Shown here: piece after piece, positions 29,807 to 39,600 of the stretch
How the letters are laid out: each line of letters starts with the position of its first letter
Position numbering within the stretch: the first letter of the stretch is position 1
DNA from: Streptosporangiales bacterium
GTDB lineage: Bacteria; Actinomycetota; Actinomycetes; Streptosporangiales; Streptosporangiaceae
Length of the DNA stretch: 46,047 nucleotides
Reading direction: 5' to 3'
Assembly (NCBI GenBank): GCA_009784565.1
Contig: WRBL01000008.1
Span: 1-46,047 of the forward strand
Notes under the pieces: model-generated
What the model saw: only the letters and a program-made list of their open reading frames with translations
The model's database searches: none
What the model was told of the DNA's origin: nothing
Made by a program: the position numbers and the translations under genes

Positions 29807-31017
29807 GAGCCGTTTCCGCCGAGCAGGAGGCTGTGCAGGCCGCCGCCGGACCCGGACCCGGGACCTCCGGACGCGGGGCTGGACTGGCTGCCGTAGCCGT
29901 CGCGGTTGACGGGGTCGACGGAGACCGGCGGGCTGCTCTGCTTCAGTACCTGAAGCAGGGGGCTGAGCGCCTGCTGGCACTGGGCCGGGGTTCCGCCGGC
30001 GGAGAAGATCGTGGAGCAGACGAACTCGGCGGGGTTCTGGAAGTTGGCCAGGGCCAGGTTGGCGTTGAGCGCGTGGTTGACCGGGTCGTACATGTCGTTG
30101 AGGTTCGCGGCCTCGGTCGGGGCGACCTGCAGGAAATCCGCGAGCGCGGTGTCGGCGCCGGAGAGATTCGCGGCGACGTCGTTGAGCAGGCCCGTGTCCC
30201 GGGCCAGGATCGCGCGATTGCCCTTGACGAAACCGGTGACCGTGCCGACGGAGGAGTTCAGCGTGGCCAGTGTGGCGGCGAGTTCCTTCCGGTTGTCGGC
30301 CAGGACACCGGAGACCGCGGCCAGTTCCTGGCCGAACTGGCCGACCTGCCCGTTGGCCTGCCGCAGGACCGCCACGAACTTGTTCAGGTTGTTCAGGGTG
30401 GCGAACAAGTCGCCGCGGTCGTCGGAGAGGGTGGTGATGGCCTGGGTGAGGGCGGTGAGGGTGTCGTGCATGTTCTGGCCCTGGCCGTTCAGGTTCCCGG
30501 CGGCCGTGGACAGGGCGGCGTTCAGGGCGCCGGAGGAGCCGCCGTGCGGCCCGAGGGTGGTGGCGAGGGTGTCGAGTTCCTGCTCGATCTGGCCCCATTC
30601 CACGGGGACCGCGGTCCGGGGCTCGGGGAGCGTGGCGCCGTCCGCGAGGACGGGGCCCGAGCGGTAGCCCGGGGTGAGCTGTACCGCGCGGGTGGAGACC
30701 AGGGTGGGGGTGATGATCGCCGCCTTCGCGGCGGCCGGGATCCGGACGGCGGGATCGTAACTCATGACGACCTTGATCCGGCCGCCCTGCGGGGTGATGC
30801 TGTCGACCCGTCCCACCTGGACGCCCAGGACCTGGACCTGGTCGCCGGCATACAGGCCGGTGGTCTCCGGGAAGTAGGCGGTGAGGTGCTTGTCGGGGTG
30901 CCCGGGCCAGAACGCGACGGCGGCGGAGACCGCGAGCACGACGGCGACCAGGGCTGACGCGGCGGCGAGGAAAGCCCGCGGGGCGGAGAGGGTGCGGAGG
31001 AAACGCATGCGGGTCAT
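29803..31017 (-). CDS. MCE family protein, MceD-like
   Basis: A 404-residue subunit with one N-terminal membrane helix (about 17-37), an MCE domain (HLTAYFPETTGLYAGDQVQV, GVQVGRVDSI) and a long helical segment with many Asn/Leu repeats (NMHDTLTALTQAITTLSDD). The C-terminus is Gly/Ser-rich and low complexity. Overlaps of 4 bp at both ends (ATGA) tie it to mceC and mceE. Placement fourth in the block gives the MceD label; sequence alone does not distinguish D from A or C with certainty. Confidence 0.92.
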   Translation of the reverse strand: MTRMRFLRTLSAPRAFLAAASALVAVVLAVSAAVAFWPGHPDKHLTAYFPETTGLYAGDQVQVLGVQVGRVDSITPQGGRIKVVMSYDPAVRIPAAAKAAIITPTLVSTRAVQLTPGYRSGPVLADGATLPEPRTAVPVEWGQIEQELDTLATTLGPHGGSSGALNAALSTAAGNLNGQGQNMHDTLTALTQAITTLSDDRGDLFATLNNLNKFVAVLRQANGQVGQFGQELAAVSGVLADNRKELAATLATLNSSVGTVTGFVKGNRAILARDTGLLNDVAANLSGADTALADFLQVAPTEAANLNDMYDPVNHALNANLALANFQNPAEFVCSTIFSAGGTPAQCQQALSPLLQVLKQSSPPVSVDPVNRDGYGSQSSPASGGPGSGSGGGLHSLLLGGNGS

Positions 31018-32003
31018 TTCCCGAGCAGGGACGGAAGCAGGGGGGCGAGGTTGGTCGGCACCAGGTTGGCGAGATAGGTGTAGAACCAGGGGCCGCTCCC
31101 GAGGCTCTCTCCGAGGCTTCCGGAGTACCGCTGCAGGCCCCTGATGGACGCGGTCAGGTTGGCGTTGTTGTTCTTCAGCAGGGTGAGGGCCTGCTCCAGC
31201 TGGTGCAGGACCGGGTTGAGCTGGTGCTGGTTGTCGGTGACGAGGCCCTTGAGCTGGTCGGTGGCCAGGGTGACGTTGGCGAGCAGCACCCGGATCTCCT
31301 CGCGCCGGTCATACAGGGTGGCCAGCAGCTGGTTTCCGTTGGTGATCAGGTCCCGGATGTCGCCGCTGCGGCGGGCCAGTACCCCGGTCACCTGGTTCGA
31401 CACCGACAGCAGCCGGGTCAGCGACCCGTCCCGGGAGGCGACGGACTTCGAGAGGCCTTCCACCCCGGCCAGGGTGGATTTCAGTCCCGGCGGCGCGTTC
31501 CGCAGGGTGCTCGCGACCGTCGTCAGGGCCCGGGCGGCCTGCCTTGCGTTGACCGCCCCGGCCCGGGTGGTGAGGGTCGACAGGACCTGGGACAGGTCAT
31601 ACGGCGAGGTGGTACGGGACTCCGGGATCGTCGCGCCGGGCGGGAGGGTGCCGGTGCCCGCGGAGGTGACCCTGAGGTCCTTCGTGCCCAGGACGGTGGC
31701 GCTGCTCACGGCGGCGGTGGTGCCGCCCGCCAGGACCGCTCCGTGCCGTACCGAGAACGTGACCCGTACGTAGTAGCCCTCGAGGGTGACGGAGTCGACG
31801 GCGCCCATGGTCAGGCCGCTGATGTCGACCGAGTCGCCCTTGACCAGGCCGCCCGCGTCGGAGAGGTTCGCGCTGTAGGTCGTGGTGGTGAAGTGCCGGA
31901 TGATCTGCCCGGAATTCAGCGCGGCCAGGGCGACCAGCACCAGCCCGAGCAGCCCGGCGGCGGCCATCCGGACCGGGTTCAGTTCCGAGAAGTTCCGTTT
32001 CAT
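31014..32003 (-). CDS. MCE family protein, MceC-like
   Basis: A 329-residue subunit: basic start MKRNFSELNPVRMAA, one membrane helix (AAGLLGLVLVALAAL), MCE domain (TTYSANLSDAGGLVKGDSVDI, GLTMGAVDSV) and a helical region, with GSGPWFYTYLANL near the end, a feature often seen in MceC. I start at ATG 32003 because it overlaps the mceB stop (ATGA) like all the other genes in the block; ATG 32012 is an in-frame alternative adding three residues. Shortest member of the six. Confidence 0.92.
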   Translation of the reverse strand: MKRNFSELNPVRMAAAGLLGLVLVALAALNSGQIIRHFTTTTYSANLSDAGGLVKGDSVDISGLTMGAVDSVTLEGYYVRVTFSVRHGAVLAGGTTAAVSSATVLGTKDLRVTSAGTGTLPPGATIPESRTTSPYDLSQVLSTLTTRAGAVNARQAARALTTVASTLRNAPPGLKSTLAGVEGLSKSVASRDGSLTRLLSVSNQVTGVLARRSGDIRDLITNGNQLLATLYDRREEIRVLLANVTLATDQLKGLVTDNQHQLNPVLHQLEQALTLLKNNNANLTASIRGLQRYSGSLGESLGSGPWFYTYLANLVPTNLAPLLPSLLGK

Positions 32004-33022
32004 GAGTGGCATCGTTTCGCTTCGCTGGTGACCTGCGGAGTGTCGGCTGGCTGGCCGGAGGGGCCGCTGAGCCGGATGGTGACGGCGCACATGTAGAAGT
32101 TGAAGAAGGACCCGTACAGGCCCTGCCGGGCCATCAGCGCGTCGGCCTTCGGGATGACCTGGCCCAGGTCGGTGTTGATGGTGCCGGAGTTACGGTTCAG
32201 CAGGGCGGACAGCCGCCCGGCCTGGGTCACCGTTCCGGACACGCCGGGCCGGGCCTGCGCCAGCAGGCCTCCGATGGTGCCGGTGGCCCCGGCGATGACG
32301 GTGATCGAGTTCCCGATCGTGTACCGGTCGGCGGACAGCCCGCTGATCAGCCGCTTGAGCTGGCTGATGAAGTCCGACAGCTGGGCGTCGCGGGCGCTGA
32401 CGGTCCCGAGCACCGCGTTGAGGTTGCCGATGACCTGGCCGATGAGCTGGTCGCGGTTGGCGATCGTGGAGGTCAGCGACCCGATCGATTCCAGGAGTCC
32501 GTCGATGGTGCCGCCTTCACCCTGCAGGACCCGGATGAGCTCGGTGGTCAGCTCGTTGACCTGGGCGGGCTGCAGCCCGGCGAAGAGCGGCTGGAATCCG
32601 TTGAACAGGGCGTCCAGGCTGAGCGCGGGCTGGGTGCGGGACGCGGGGATAACCGTGTCCGCCGCGAGCCGCGGGGCCGGCGCGACCGGCCGGTCGATCT
32701 CGAGGAAACGGTTGCCCAGCACGTCGGCGTAGCGCACCGCGAGGGTCGTGTCCCTGGTCAGCTGGACGGCGTTCGAGGCGGTGAAGGTGACGAGGACCTG
32801 GTTGCCGGGCTGGACCATGGTCAGGCTGCTCACCCGGCCGACGGTGACTCCGGCCACCCGGACGGTGTCGCCGTCGGCCAGCCCGGACGCGTCGGCGAAC
32901 CGGGCCCGGTAGGTGTGGTCGGGCTGGACCTGCAGGTTGTCGAAGACCGCGACGAGCAGCGCGGCCAGGGCCAGGCACGCGGTCATGACCGCGCCGACCT
33001 TGAACAGCAGGGGACGCATCAT
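32000..33022 (-). CDS. MCE family protein, MceB-like
   Basis: A 340-residue subunit with an N-terminal membrane helix, MCE domain (TYRARFADASGLADGDTVRV, GVTVGRVSSL), DVLGNRFLEI and a helical region (ADRYTIGNSITVIAG). The C-terminal SFFNFYMCAVTIRL is typical of MceB. Overlaps mceA by 4 bp and mceC by 4 bp. Cell-envelope protein by topology, with the bulk outside. Confidence 0.93.
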   Translation of the reverse strand: MMRPLLFKVGAVMTACLALAALLVAVFDNLQVQPDHTYRARFADASGLADGDTVRVAGVTVGRVSSLTMVQPGNQVLVTFTASNAVQLTRDTTLAVRYADVLGNRFLEIDRPVAPAPRLAADTVIPASRTQPALSLDALFNGFQPLFAGLQPAQVNELTTELIRVLQGEGGTIDGLLESIGSLTSTIANRDQLIGQVIGNLNAVLGTVSARDAQLSDFISQLKRLISGLSADRYTIGNSITVIAGATGTIGGLLAQARPGVSGTVTQAGRLSALLNRNSGTINTDLGQVIPKADALMARQGLYGSFFNFYMCAVTIRLSGPSGQPADTPQVTSEAKRCHS

Positions 33023-34203
33023 TTCCCTTTCCCCGCCGCCCGGTTCGCGGCCGCGGCCCCGGACGGGCCGAAGAGCCGGACGGCGAGGGGCTGCTGGCTC
33101 AGCGACAGGTTCCCCGGCCCGGAGAAGTAGCCGCTGGCGCCGTCGTCGAAGGTGACCTGGTTCCAGTGGGCCGCGGCCGCCGGGGTGAGCGGCCCGCCGT
33201 AGCAGGAGGGCCCGTTGGCGGCACGCACCGCGGGCAGGTCGCCCGGGTAGGAGTACGGTTTCATCCCCGGGTAGAAGGACAGGTTCAGGATCGCTTTCCC
33301 GTTCGACTGCTTGCCGAGCGTGTTGATCTGGCCGGCGGAGGCCAGCGCGCAGGGCAGTTCCGGTGAGTACCGGGCGAGCAGCCCGGTCACCGGCGCGAGG
33401 ACGGCCAGGGTCCGTTCCAGGGACCCGCCGTTCGCGGCCAGGAACCCGGTGGTGTCGTGAGAGAAACCAGTGAGGTCGAGCAGGAACGCGTCGAACTGCG
33501 CCTGCTGCCGCACCAGCGTGCCGCTCGTGACGCTGGTGTTCCGCAGGGTGGCGAGCAGGCCGGGGGCCGCCGATGCGTACGAGCGAAGCACCTGGTTCCC
33601 GGTGCCGAGGTCGGCGGTCAGCGCGGGGACGGACGGGTTGAACTGGCGGAGGTAGGAGTCAAGCTCGGCGAGGAAATCACCCAGGTTCCTCCCGTTGCCT
33701 TTCAGCGCGGTGGAAATCGCGCCGAGGGTCGCCGACAGCTTCGCCGGGTCGACGGCCCGCAAGACCGGGACCAGGCTGGCGAAGACCGAATCCAGCTCGG
33801 TCGCGGTCTGGGCAGGCTCGATGACCTGTCCCGCCCGCAGCCGCCCGTGCGGGCGGGCGGGCACGTCCAGGCTGAGGAACTTGGGGCCGAACACCGTCGG
33901 GGCCTGGATGGACGCCCGCACGTTGGCCGGGATGATCGCGACCCGTCCGGGGTCGATGCTGATGCCGAGCCGGGCCTGGTCGCCGTCCTCGGTGACCGAG
34001 GTGACGGTGCCGACATCGGCGCCGTGCAGCGTGACCGACGCGCCCGGCGTCATGAGAAGACCCGCCTGGGCCGACATCACCGTCGCCGGCACCCTGGGGG
34101 TGAAGACCTGCGCGTAGGCGGCCACCACGGCCGCGATCACGACGGGAACGGAGGCGAGCGCGGCCAGGCCGAGGAACTGGCGGCGTCTGCGACGGCTGAC
34201 CAT
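33019..34203 (-). CDS. MCE family protein, MceA-like, first gene of the Mce block
   Basis: A 394-residue subunit: basic start (MVSRRRRRQFLGL), one membrane helix (about 11-31), MCE domain (VPATVMSAQAGLLMTPGASV, GADVGTVTSV) and the long helical segment, with SYPGDLPAVRAANGPSCYGG towards the end as in MceA proteins. The promoter region upstream holds a long inverted repeat. In other actinobacteria two YrbE permease genes come directly before mceA; here a DUF2236 gene on the same strand ends 152 bp upstream and no permease is visible. So this protein starts an Mce operon without its own membrane permease. Confidence 0.93.
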   Translation of the reverse strand: MVSRRRRRQFLGLAALASVPVVIAAVVAAYAQVFTPRVPATVMSAQAGLLMTPGASVTLHGADVGTVTSVTEDGDQARLGISIDPGRVAIIPANVRASIQAPTVFGPKFLSLDVPARPHGRLRAGQVIEPAQTATELDSVFASLVPVLRAVDPAKLSATLGAISTALKGNGRNLGDFLAELDSYLRQFNPSVPALTADLGTGNQVLRSYASAAPGLLATLRNTSVTSGTLVRQQAQFDAFLLDLTGFSHDTTGFLAANGGSLERTLAVLAPVTGLLARYSPELPCALASAGQINTLGKQSNGKAILNLSFYPGMKPYSYPGDLPAVRAANGPSCYGGPLTPAAAAHWNQVTFDDGASGYFSGPGNLSLSQQPLAVRLFGPSGAAAANRAAGKGK

Positions 34204-34242
34204 GCTCGTTCCTCCCGCCGCGGCCAGGCGTCGCTGCCACGG

Positions 34243-34279
34243 CCGCCGTTAACGTGGTGTCAACATAACTTAACGGCGG
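34243..34279. promoter_or_regulatory. Long inverted repeat in the mceA upstream region
   Basis: CCGCCGTTAA (34243-34252) and TTAACGGCGG (34270-34279) are a perfect 10 bp inverted repeat, 17 bp apart, starting 40 bp before the mceA start. Between the arms, TTGACA (minus strand, 34258-34263) matches a -35 box. The layout fits an operator straddling a promoter, as for a TetR-type repressor; alternatively a stem-loop. I see no good -10 box at the expected distance. Confidence 0.5.
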
Positions 34280-34354
34280 AAAGAACTGAATACCCCTGTA
34301 TCCCCGTCTTTCGCGTGACAGCGGGCGCGACGGAATTCACCGCCCGCCCGGCGT

Positions 34355-35146
34355 TCAGGTCAGCGGCAGGTTCAGCCGGATCCGGGCCCGCAGGTTCCAC
34401 AGGTAGTAGTTGAAGGGGCAGCGCCGCAGGGGCCCGGGCAGCCGGAAGGCCACCGCGCCGATTGCTCTCAGGAGCCGTTCGAATCTGCGCTGGTCGCGGT
34501 CGGACCACTCGAAGCGCATCTCGTCCCGGAACCGCGGCGGCAGGAACCCGGCGGTGAGCCACTGGGTCCACCGCCCGAGCGGGCGGTGGACGACCGCGGG
34601 CAGGAACTCCACCCGGCTGAGGCGGGTCAGGTAGCCGCGGATGCTGTCATCGATGTGGACCCTGTCCAGGCCCTTCTCCCAGTACTCGGCGAAGGCGGCC
34701 CGGTCGGCGGGCCACATGTCCGGCCGGACCTGCAGCGTGGTCCCGAGCGTCGCCGACGACTGGTACACCTCGTCCCTGGCCGCCTCGTCCAGGCCGCCGA
34801 GCAGCCGGAAGATGTCCTCGAACCCCATATACAGGCAGGCGGCCACCCACAGCTGCAGTTCCGGGTCGAAGGCGTTGTACTTCACCGGGCTGGATTCGGT
34901 GGAGCGGACCTGCCGGTGGGACTTGTTGACCCACGTCCGGTAGGTCTTCCTCTCCTCCTCGGTGCCGAGGGCGGCCACCGCGATGTAGGTGAGGGTGGTG
35001 CGGTTGCGCTTCAGCGGATGGCGGAACACGTTGCCGCTGTCCACCGTGCTCTCGAAGACTCCGTAGCCCACTTCCGGCCACGACAGCTGCATGATGATGT
35101 TCGCCGCGGCCGCCAGCAGGCCCGCGCCCACGATCATGTCCTCCAT
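34355..35146 (-). CDS. DUF2236 / MpaB-type oxygenase family protein
   Basis: A 263-residue mostly helical protein. The pattern fits DUF2236: GNVFRHPLKRNRTTLTYIAVAALGT, then the His-containing VNKSHRQVRS and LQLWVAACLYMGFEDIFRL, then a C-terminal ...RLPGPLRRCPFNYYLW. Members include MpaB and the latex-clearing protein Lcp, which bind haem or act as oxygenases; conserved His (SHRQV) may be a ligand. Start ATG 35146 is my choice; GTG 35182 is possible, and would begin 2 bp after the DUF397 stop. Same strand as the mce block but separated by 151 bp. Its place next to an Mce lipid importer suggests a link to hydrophobic substrates, which is inference. Confidence 0.85.
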   Translation of the reverse strand: MEDMIVGAGLLAAAANIIMQLSWPEVGYGVFESTVDSGNVFRHPLKRNRTTLTYIAVAALGTEEERKTYRTWVNKSHRQVRSTESSPVKYNAFDPELQLWVAACLYMGFEDIFRLLGGLDEAARDEVYQSSATLGTTLQVRPDMWPADRAAFAEYWEKGLDRVHIDDSIRGYLTRLSRVEFLPAVVHRPLGRWTQWLTAGFLPPRFRDEMRFEWSDRDQRRFERLLRAIGAVAFRLPGPLRRCPFNYYLWNLRARIRLNLPLT

Positions 35147-35183
35147 GGGCTTCAGGCTACTCAACGGGCGCGCCGGGGACACG

Positions 35184-35354
35184 TCAGGAGCCGAGGCCTG
35201 TCACGAAGGCCCGCCACGCGGCGGGCCCGAACGCCAGGACCGCTCCCGCGCGGTCGGCGGTGTCCCGTATGAGGACCGTCTCGCCGCCGGAAGCCGCCTC
35301 GACGCAGTTGCCGCCGTTGGGACCGCTGTAGCTGGATGTGCGCCACGTCGCCAT
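35184..35354 (-). CDS. DUF397 domain small protein
   Basis: A 56-residue protein: MATWRTSSYSGPNGGNC, then VEAASGGETVLIRDTADR, and RAFVTGLGS at the end. This matches DUF397 (WRTSSYS..GGNCVEVA...VLVRDSKD...FV). An AGGTG ribosome site lies five bases before the ATG. DUF397 proteins are typically made next to an XRE-type HTH regulator, and several serve as partners in sporulation control; here no such regulator is seen on either side. It precedes the DUF2236 gene and follows the Wadjet operon by about 80 bp on the same strand. Confidence 0.85.
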   Translation of the reverse strand: MATWRTSSYSGPNGGNCVEAASGGETVLIRDTADRAGAVLAFGPAAWRAFVTGLGS

Positions 35355-35434
35355 AAACACCTATCGTAAACGGGTAAATACATAAGGCAATAGCGCGATC
35401 CTGGCTAATCGCGATCGGACCTGTCGGCCGGCGA

Positions 35435-36685
35435 TCACGACCCGAGGTCGGACAGCAGCGGGTCGAGGGCGAGTTCCTCCTCGGCGCGCAGCCCCTTTTC
35501 TTCCATGGCCGCGGCGAGGCCCGGGTCCCACGGCGTGGCGGCGGGCCGGCCGGTCAGCGGCCCGCCGCCGCGCGACAGCGCCTCGGCGTAGGCGGCCCGG
35601 TCATACCGCCATGGCCGCCAGCCGACCCGTTTCCGGACGGCCTCGGCGATGCGGACGCCGCCCCAGTCGAAGTCGCCGTGGTAGGCGAACGACGCGCCCC
35701 CGGCGGCCAGCAGTTCCAGGAGCCGCCACGCGGCCGCGGACGGCTGCCCGCTGACGCACACCAGCGGCCGGGACGACGCGCCCAGTTCGTCGGCGGCGGC
35801 CGCGACGACCACGGGATTCTCGCAGATCCGCACGAGGCCCGCCGCGGGGGCCAGGGAGACCGGGGCATGGCACCGGAGCTGGCGCAGGGTCAGCGACGCC
35901 GGCTGTCCCGCGTCCCGGCAGGTCCCGAGCACGGCGCCCAGCGGCGAGGAGTCCCCGGGCAGCCCCAGGCAGAGCACCAGCGACGACAGCTCGTCCAGGT
36001 GTACGCCGACGGCGGCCCAGCAGGACCGGCGGGTGTCCGCTCCGGGCGATGACGCGAACGGCAGCCCGGCCAGGGCCCGGACCGCGGACAGGGCCAGGCT
36101 CCCGGCCGGGCGTCCGTCGTCGAGGGCGTGGGCGTCACCGCAGCATTCGGCGGCCAGGCGGCCAATCGGGACTCCCCGGGACGGCAGCCGCCGCACCACC
36201 GCCGCCACCGATGACAGGAGCCGGCCCGCATCCGCCGGGCCTGAGGCGAGCCGCCGCACGACGCCGGTGGAATCCAGCCAGGCCCGCCACGCCGCCAGTT
36301 CGGGCCGGCCGGAAATCGCCGCGTCTAGCGGCGCGAAGGCCGCTGTCCACTCCGCGGCCGCGTCAGCGCGCTCGGCCGCCAGGTCACGGACCGGCCCGGT
36401 CAGCAGCGTGACCGCCTCGGCCAGTCCTCCCGGCGCGGCTCCGCTGGACCGCAGCATCGCGTCCACCGCGTCCAGGGACACCGACAGCGATGCCCCGGGC
36501 CGGGCCGCGCGTCCGGTGAGCCGGGACACCGCCTGCCGCTGCGCCGCCGTGGCCGCCGGCAGCGTCACCGGCCCGGTCAGCGGCCGCCCGGCCGCCAGCC
36601 GGTCTCGTGCGCGCCGCACCAGCCAGGCGACGTCGTCTCCGCCCAGCAGGCGGCGGAGACGGTCCTCCGGCGCCGGAACGCTCAC
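35435..36685 (-). CDS. jetD: Wadjet system nuclease subunit JetD (TIGR02679, DUF2399, Toprim-like)
   Basis: A 416-residue protein starting at GTG 36685, overlapping the JetC stop (GTGA). The C-terminal part contains FAYHGDFDWGGVRIAEAV, the acidic GDFDWGG loop of the Toprim-like metal centre of this family, followed by RVGWRPWRYD. The N-terminal half, helical and Arg/Ala-rich, fits the DUF2399-associated region. In Wadjet, JetD is the endonuclease that cuts circular plasmid DNA captured by the JetABC SMC-like motor. Last gene of the operon. Assignment is strong from motif plus order. Confidence 0.92.
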   Translation of the reverse strand: MSVPAPEDRLRRLLGGDDVAWLVRRARDRLAAGRPLTGPVTLPAATAAQRQAVSRLTGRAARPGASLSVSLDAVDAMLRSSGAAPGGLAEAVTLLTGPVRDLAAERADAAAEWTAAFAPLDAAISGRPELAAWRAWLDSTGVVRRLASGPADAGRLLSSVAAVVRRLPSRGVPIGRLAAECCGDAHALDDGRPAGSLALSAVRALAGLPFASSPGADTRRSCWAAVGVHLDELSSLVLCLGLPGDSSPLGAVLGTCRDAGQPASLTLRQLRCHAPVSLAPAAGLVRICENPVVVAAAADELGASSRPLVCVSGQPSAAAWRLLELLAAGGASFAYHGDFDWGGVRIAEAVRKRVGWRPWRYDRAAYAEALSRGGGPLTGRPAATPWDPGLAAAMEEKGLRAEEELALDPLLSDLGS

Positions 36686-39600
36686 TGGTGCACCAGGTCC
36701 GCGCGGCGACGCTCGTGCCCGTCCCACCGCCACGGCGTGACGAGGACCGCGTCGAGGCCATCGTGACGGGACAGCTGGCAGATGGCCAGGCCCGGGACCT
36801 CCGGGTAGCAGCCCCACTCGCGTTCACTGGTCATGACGACGTCCATGTCGAACGTCGACAGCAGCCCGAGGCACTTGGCTCGCGAGTCGTCGTCGACTCC
36901 GGCGAACGCCTCGTCGAGGGCGATCAGGCGCGGCGCGTACGGGCTTTCCGCTGACTTGTAGTGCGAGGACGCGGCCGCGAACAGCGGGACGGACGCGATG
37001 AGGGCCCGCTCGCCGCCCGAGGCGGGACCGGCCGCGGGCCGCCACTGCCCGTCCTGGTACCGCTGGATCGCGAACTCGTGCCAGCCCCGGTAGTCCAGGG
37101 CGGTGGTGAGCGCCTCGGCCCAGCCGGCGGCTGGGTTGGCCGCGTGCTCGGACGTGATCCGTTCCTGCAGGAACGACCCGACAGCGGCCCGGTCGGCGGC
37201 CGACCAGGCGTCAATGGTCTGCCGGAGCTTGCCGCGGACCCGGTCCAGTCCCTCGGGGGCGTTGCGGGCCTGCTGCCAGATCAGCCGCAGCGTCATGCCG
37301 GTGGAGGTGGGCCGGGATGACAGCTCGCCGTTCATCTGCGCCACCTCGGCCTCCGCCGTGGCGATCAGCTCGTGCAGGGTCCCGGCGACCTCGTTGAGGA
37401 GGTGGTTCTCGAGGATCTCGCGTTCGCGGGCGGACAGCAGCCGCGACCGTTCGTCGGCTTCGGCCCCGAGGGCGGCCGCGAGACCGGGGACGTCGTGGCT
37501 GCGCCCGGCGAAGAGCACGTCGACCACGATGACGCCCTCGCGCAGCGTCAGCCCGGCCGAGTGACCGTGCGTGGTCATGGCGTCGGACAGGGTCTTGTGC
37601 TCGTCGGTGACCCGTTTCTGGACCCGGTCCCAGAGTCCGTCACCGTCATCGACGTCGTCGAGGCCAGCGTTGACGGCCCGGGCCAGCGCCACGGCCGGGG
37701 TCGCGGCCCACGACTCGGAGGCGTCCGGGATCTCCAGTTCCGGCAGCGCGATCGCCAGCAGCCCGGTAGCGGCGAACGCCCGGAACTCCGCCACCGCCTC
37801 GTCCCGGGCCCGGGTGGCTTCGGAGATCTCGGCGGTGAGCTGTTCCCGTTTCCCGGCGGCGCTGCCGCGGTCCTCGAGGGCCTGCTGCTCACGGCCGCGG
37901 ACGGACCGCTCCGCGGCGTTGCGCTCCCGGGCCCGCGACTCCACGGTCTCCAGCCGCCGGTAGAGCTCGTCGACGGCCGCGCCGGCGGTTTCCCGCAGCG
38001 CCTCATAGGTGGCCCGTGCGGTCGCGGCTTCTTCCCGCGCGACCGCGGCCGCTTCGGCCGCCTCCGCCGCGCGTTCGGCCGCTTCGGCCAGGTCCGCGGT
38101 GGCTTCCTCCGCGGCGGCCGCGGAGTCTTTCGAGGTCTGCGCGGCGGGCCACAGCCCGGCCAGGGCGAGCCGGTAGTCGGCCACCGCCGCCTTCACGTCC
38201 GCGAGCTCGGCCGGCTCGGCGGGCAGTCCGGTGTCGGCGGCGTACTCGGCGGCCGCAGCCAGCGCGGCGTCCAGTTCGGACTGCTTCCCTGACCGTGCCG
38301 ACACCGCGCGCTCGTGCGCGGAGCGCAGGTCGGCGCGCCGGCGGCGCTCGGAGGCGGCCCGGGTGCGGGCCTCGCGGACGGCGGCGTCCGGGGGAACCGT
38401 CCGGTGCTCGGCCGCCAGCGCGTGCCGCCGTCCCTCCACGGACGCCAGCGCGGCGTCGAGCTCCGCGGCCGCGGACCGCTCGGTGTCCCGTTCCGCGGTC
38501 AGCCGCTCGATCCGTTCCCGCCGCGCGGCTTCCCGGGCCCCTTCCCCGATGTAGGTCGCGCTGTCCTTGCTCCACGACCCGTTCAGGACCCCGTTGGCCC
38601 ACCGGCCGTCCGGGGTGACCCAGGTCCGGCCGCCGCCGCTCGCGTCTCCCAGGCCGACAGCGGCCAGAACGGAGCGGACTGATTCTTCCCGCAGGCCGGC
38701 GACCGTCGCGTCGCCGGGGTTGATGGCGGGCGCGAGGACGTCGGCGCACGACGGTCCGGTCACCGGGTCGAGGCCGGAGACGATCGTGGTGTCCCCGTCG
38801 ACGAGAGTCCCGTCCGGGGTGATCCAGGCGTCGAGGATCCCGGCGGCTTCCAGCGCGGCCTCGAGGCAGGCCCGGTCGGCGTCGCTGACGCCGGGCGCGA
38901 AGTCGGTGACCTTCCACAGGGGCGCGCCGCCCGCGCCGTCGCGGGCGTCATCGGCGCGCGTGTGCGGGACGGGCGGCACGTCATGGCCGCCGGAGGCCAG
39001 CCGGGCGATCTCCTCGTCCAGTTCCCGGGCCCGCGTCTCGTGGCCGGCCTTGCGGGCGGACAGTCCGGCCTCAAGACGGCCGAGCGCCGTTCCGGCGGCG
39101 CGGGCGGCGTCGTCGATGACGGCGACGGCCGGATTGGGCCCGTCGGCCGCGCCCGCCCAGGCCTCGACGGCGCCGGTCAGCTCGTCGGGGGCGGGGACGC
39201 GGAGTTCGGCCAGCCCGGACAGGTAGGCCCGGTAGGCCGAGACAAGCGCCTCCGCCCGTTCGGCGGCCTCGGTTTCGATGTGTTCCAGCCGGTCGGCCGC
39301 CGCCTGGACTTCGGAGGCCAGCCGGTCTTCCTCGGCCTGGGCGGCCCGCAGGTCCTGTCGTTTCCGGTCGGCCTCGGTCAGCAGCCGTTCCGCCTGGCCG
39401 ACGGCCTGGGCCTGACGGTCGGCGACCGCCTCGGTTTCGCGGCGGGCCCGGGGAATGCCGGCTTCCCACCCCTGGACGGCGGCCTGGTGGCCGTCGGCGC
39501 AGCGGGCGGCCGACGCGGTCTCGGCGGCGGTGCGCAGGGTCCCGTCCAGGGCGAGGCGGAACGCGCTGGCCCGGTCCGCCAGCTGCTCCGCTTTCCCCGC

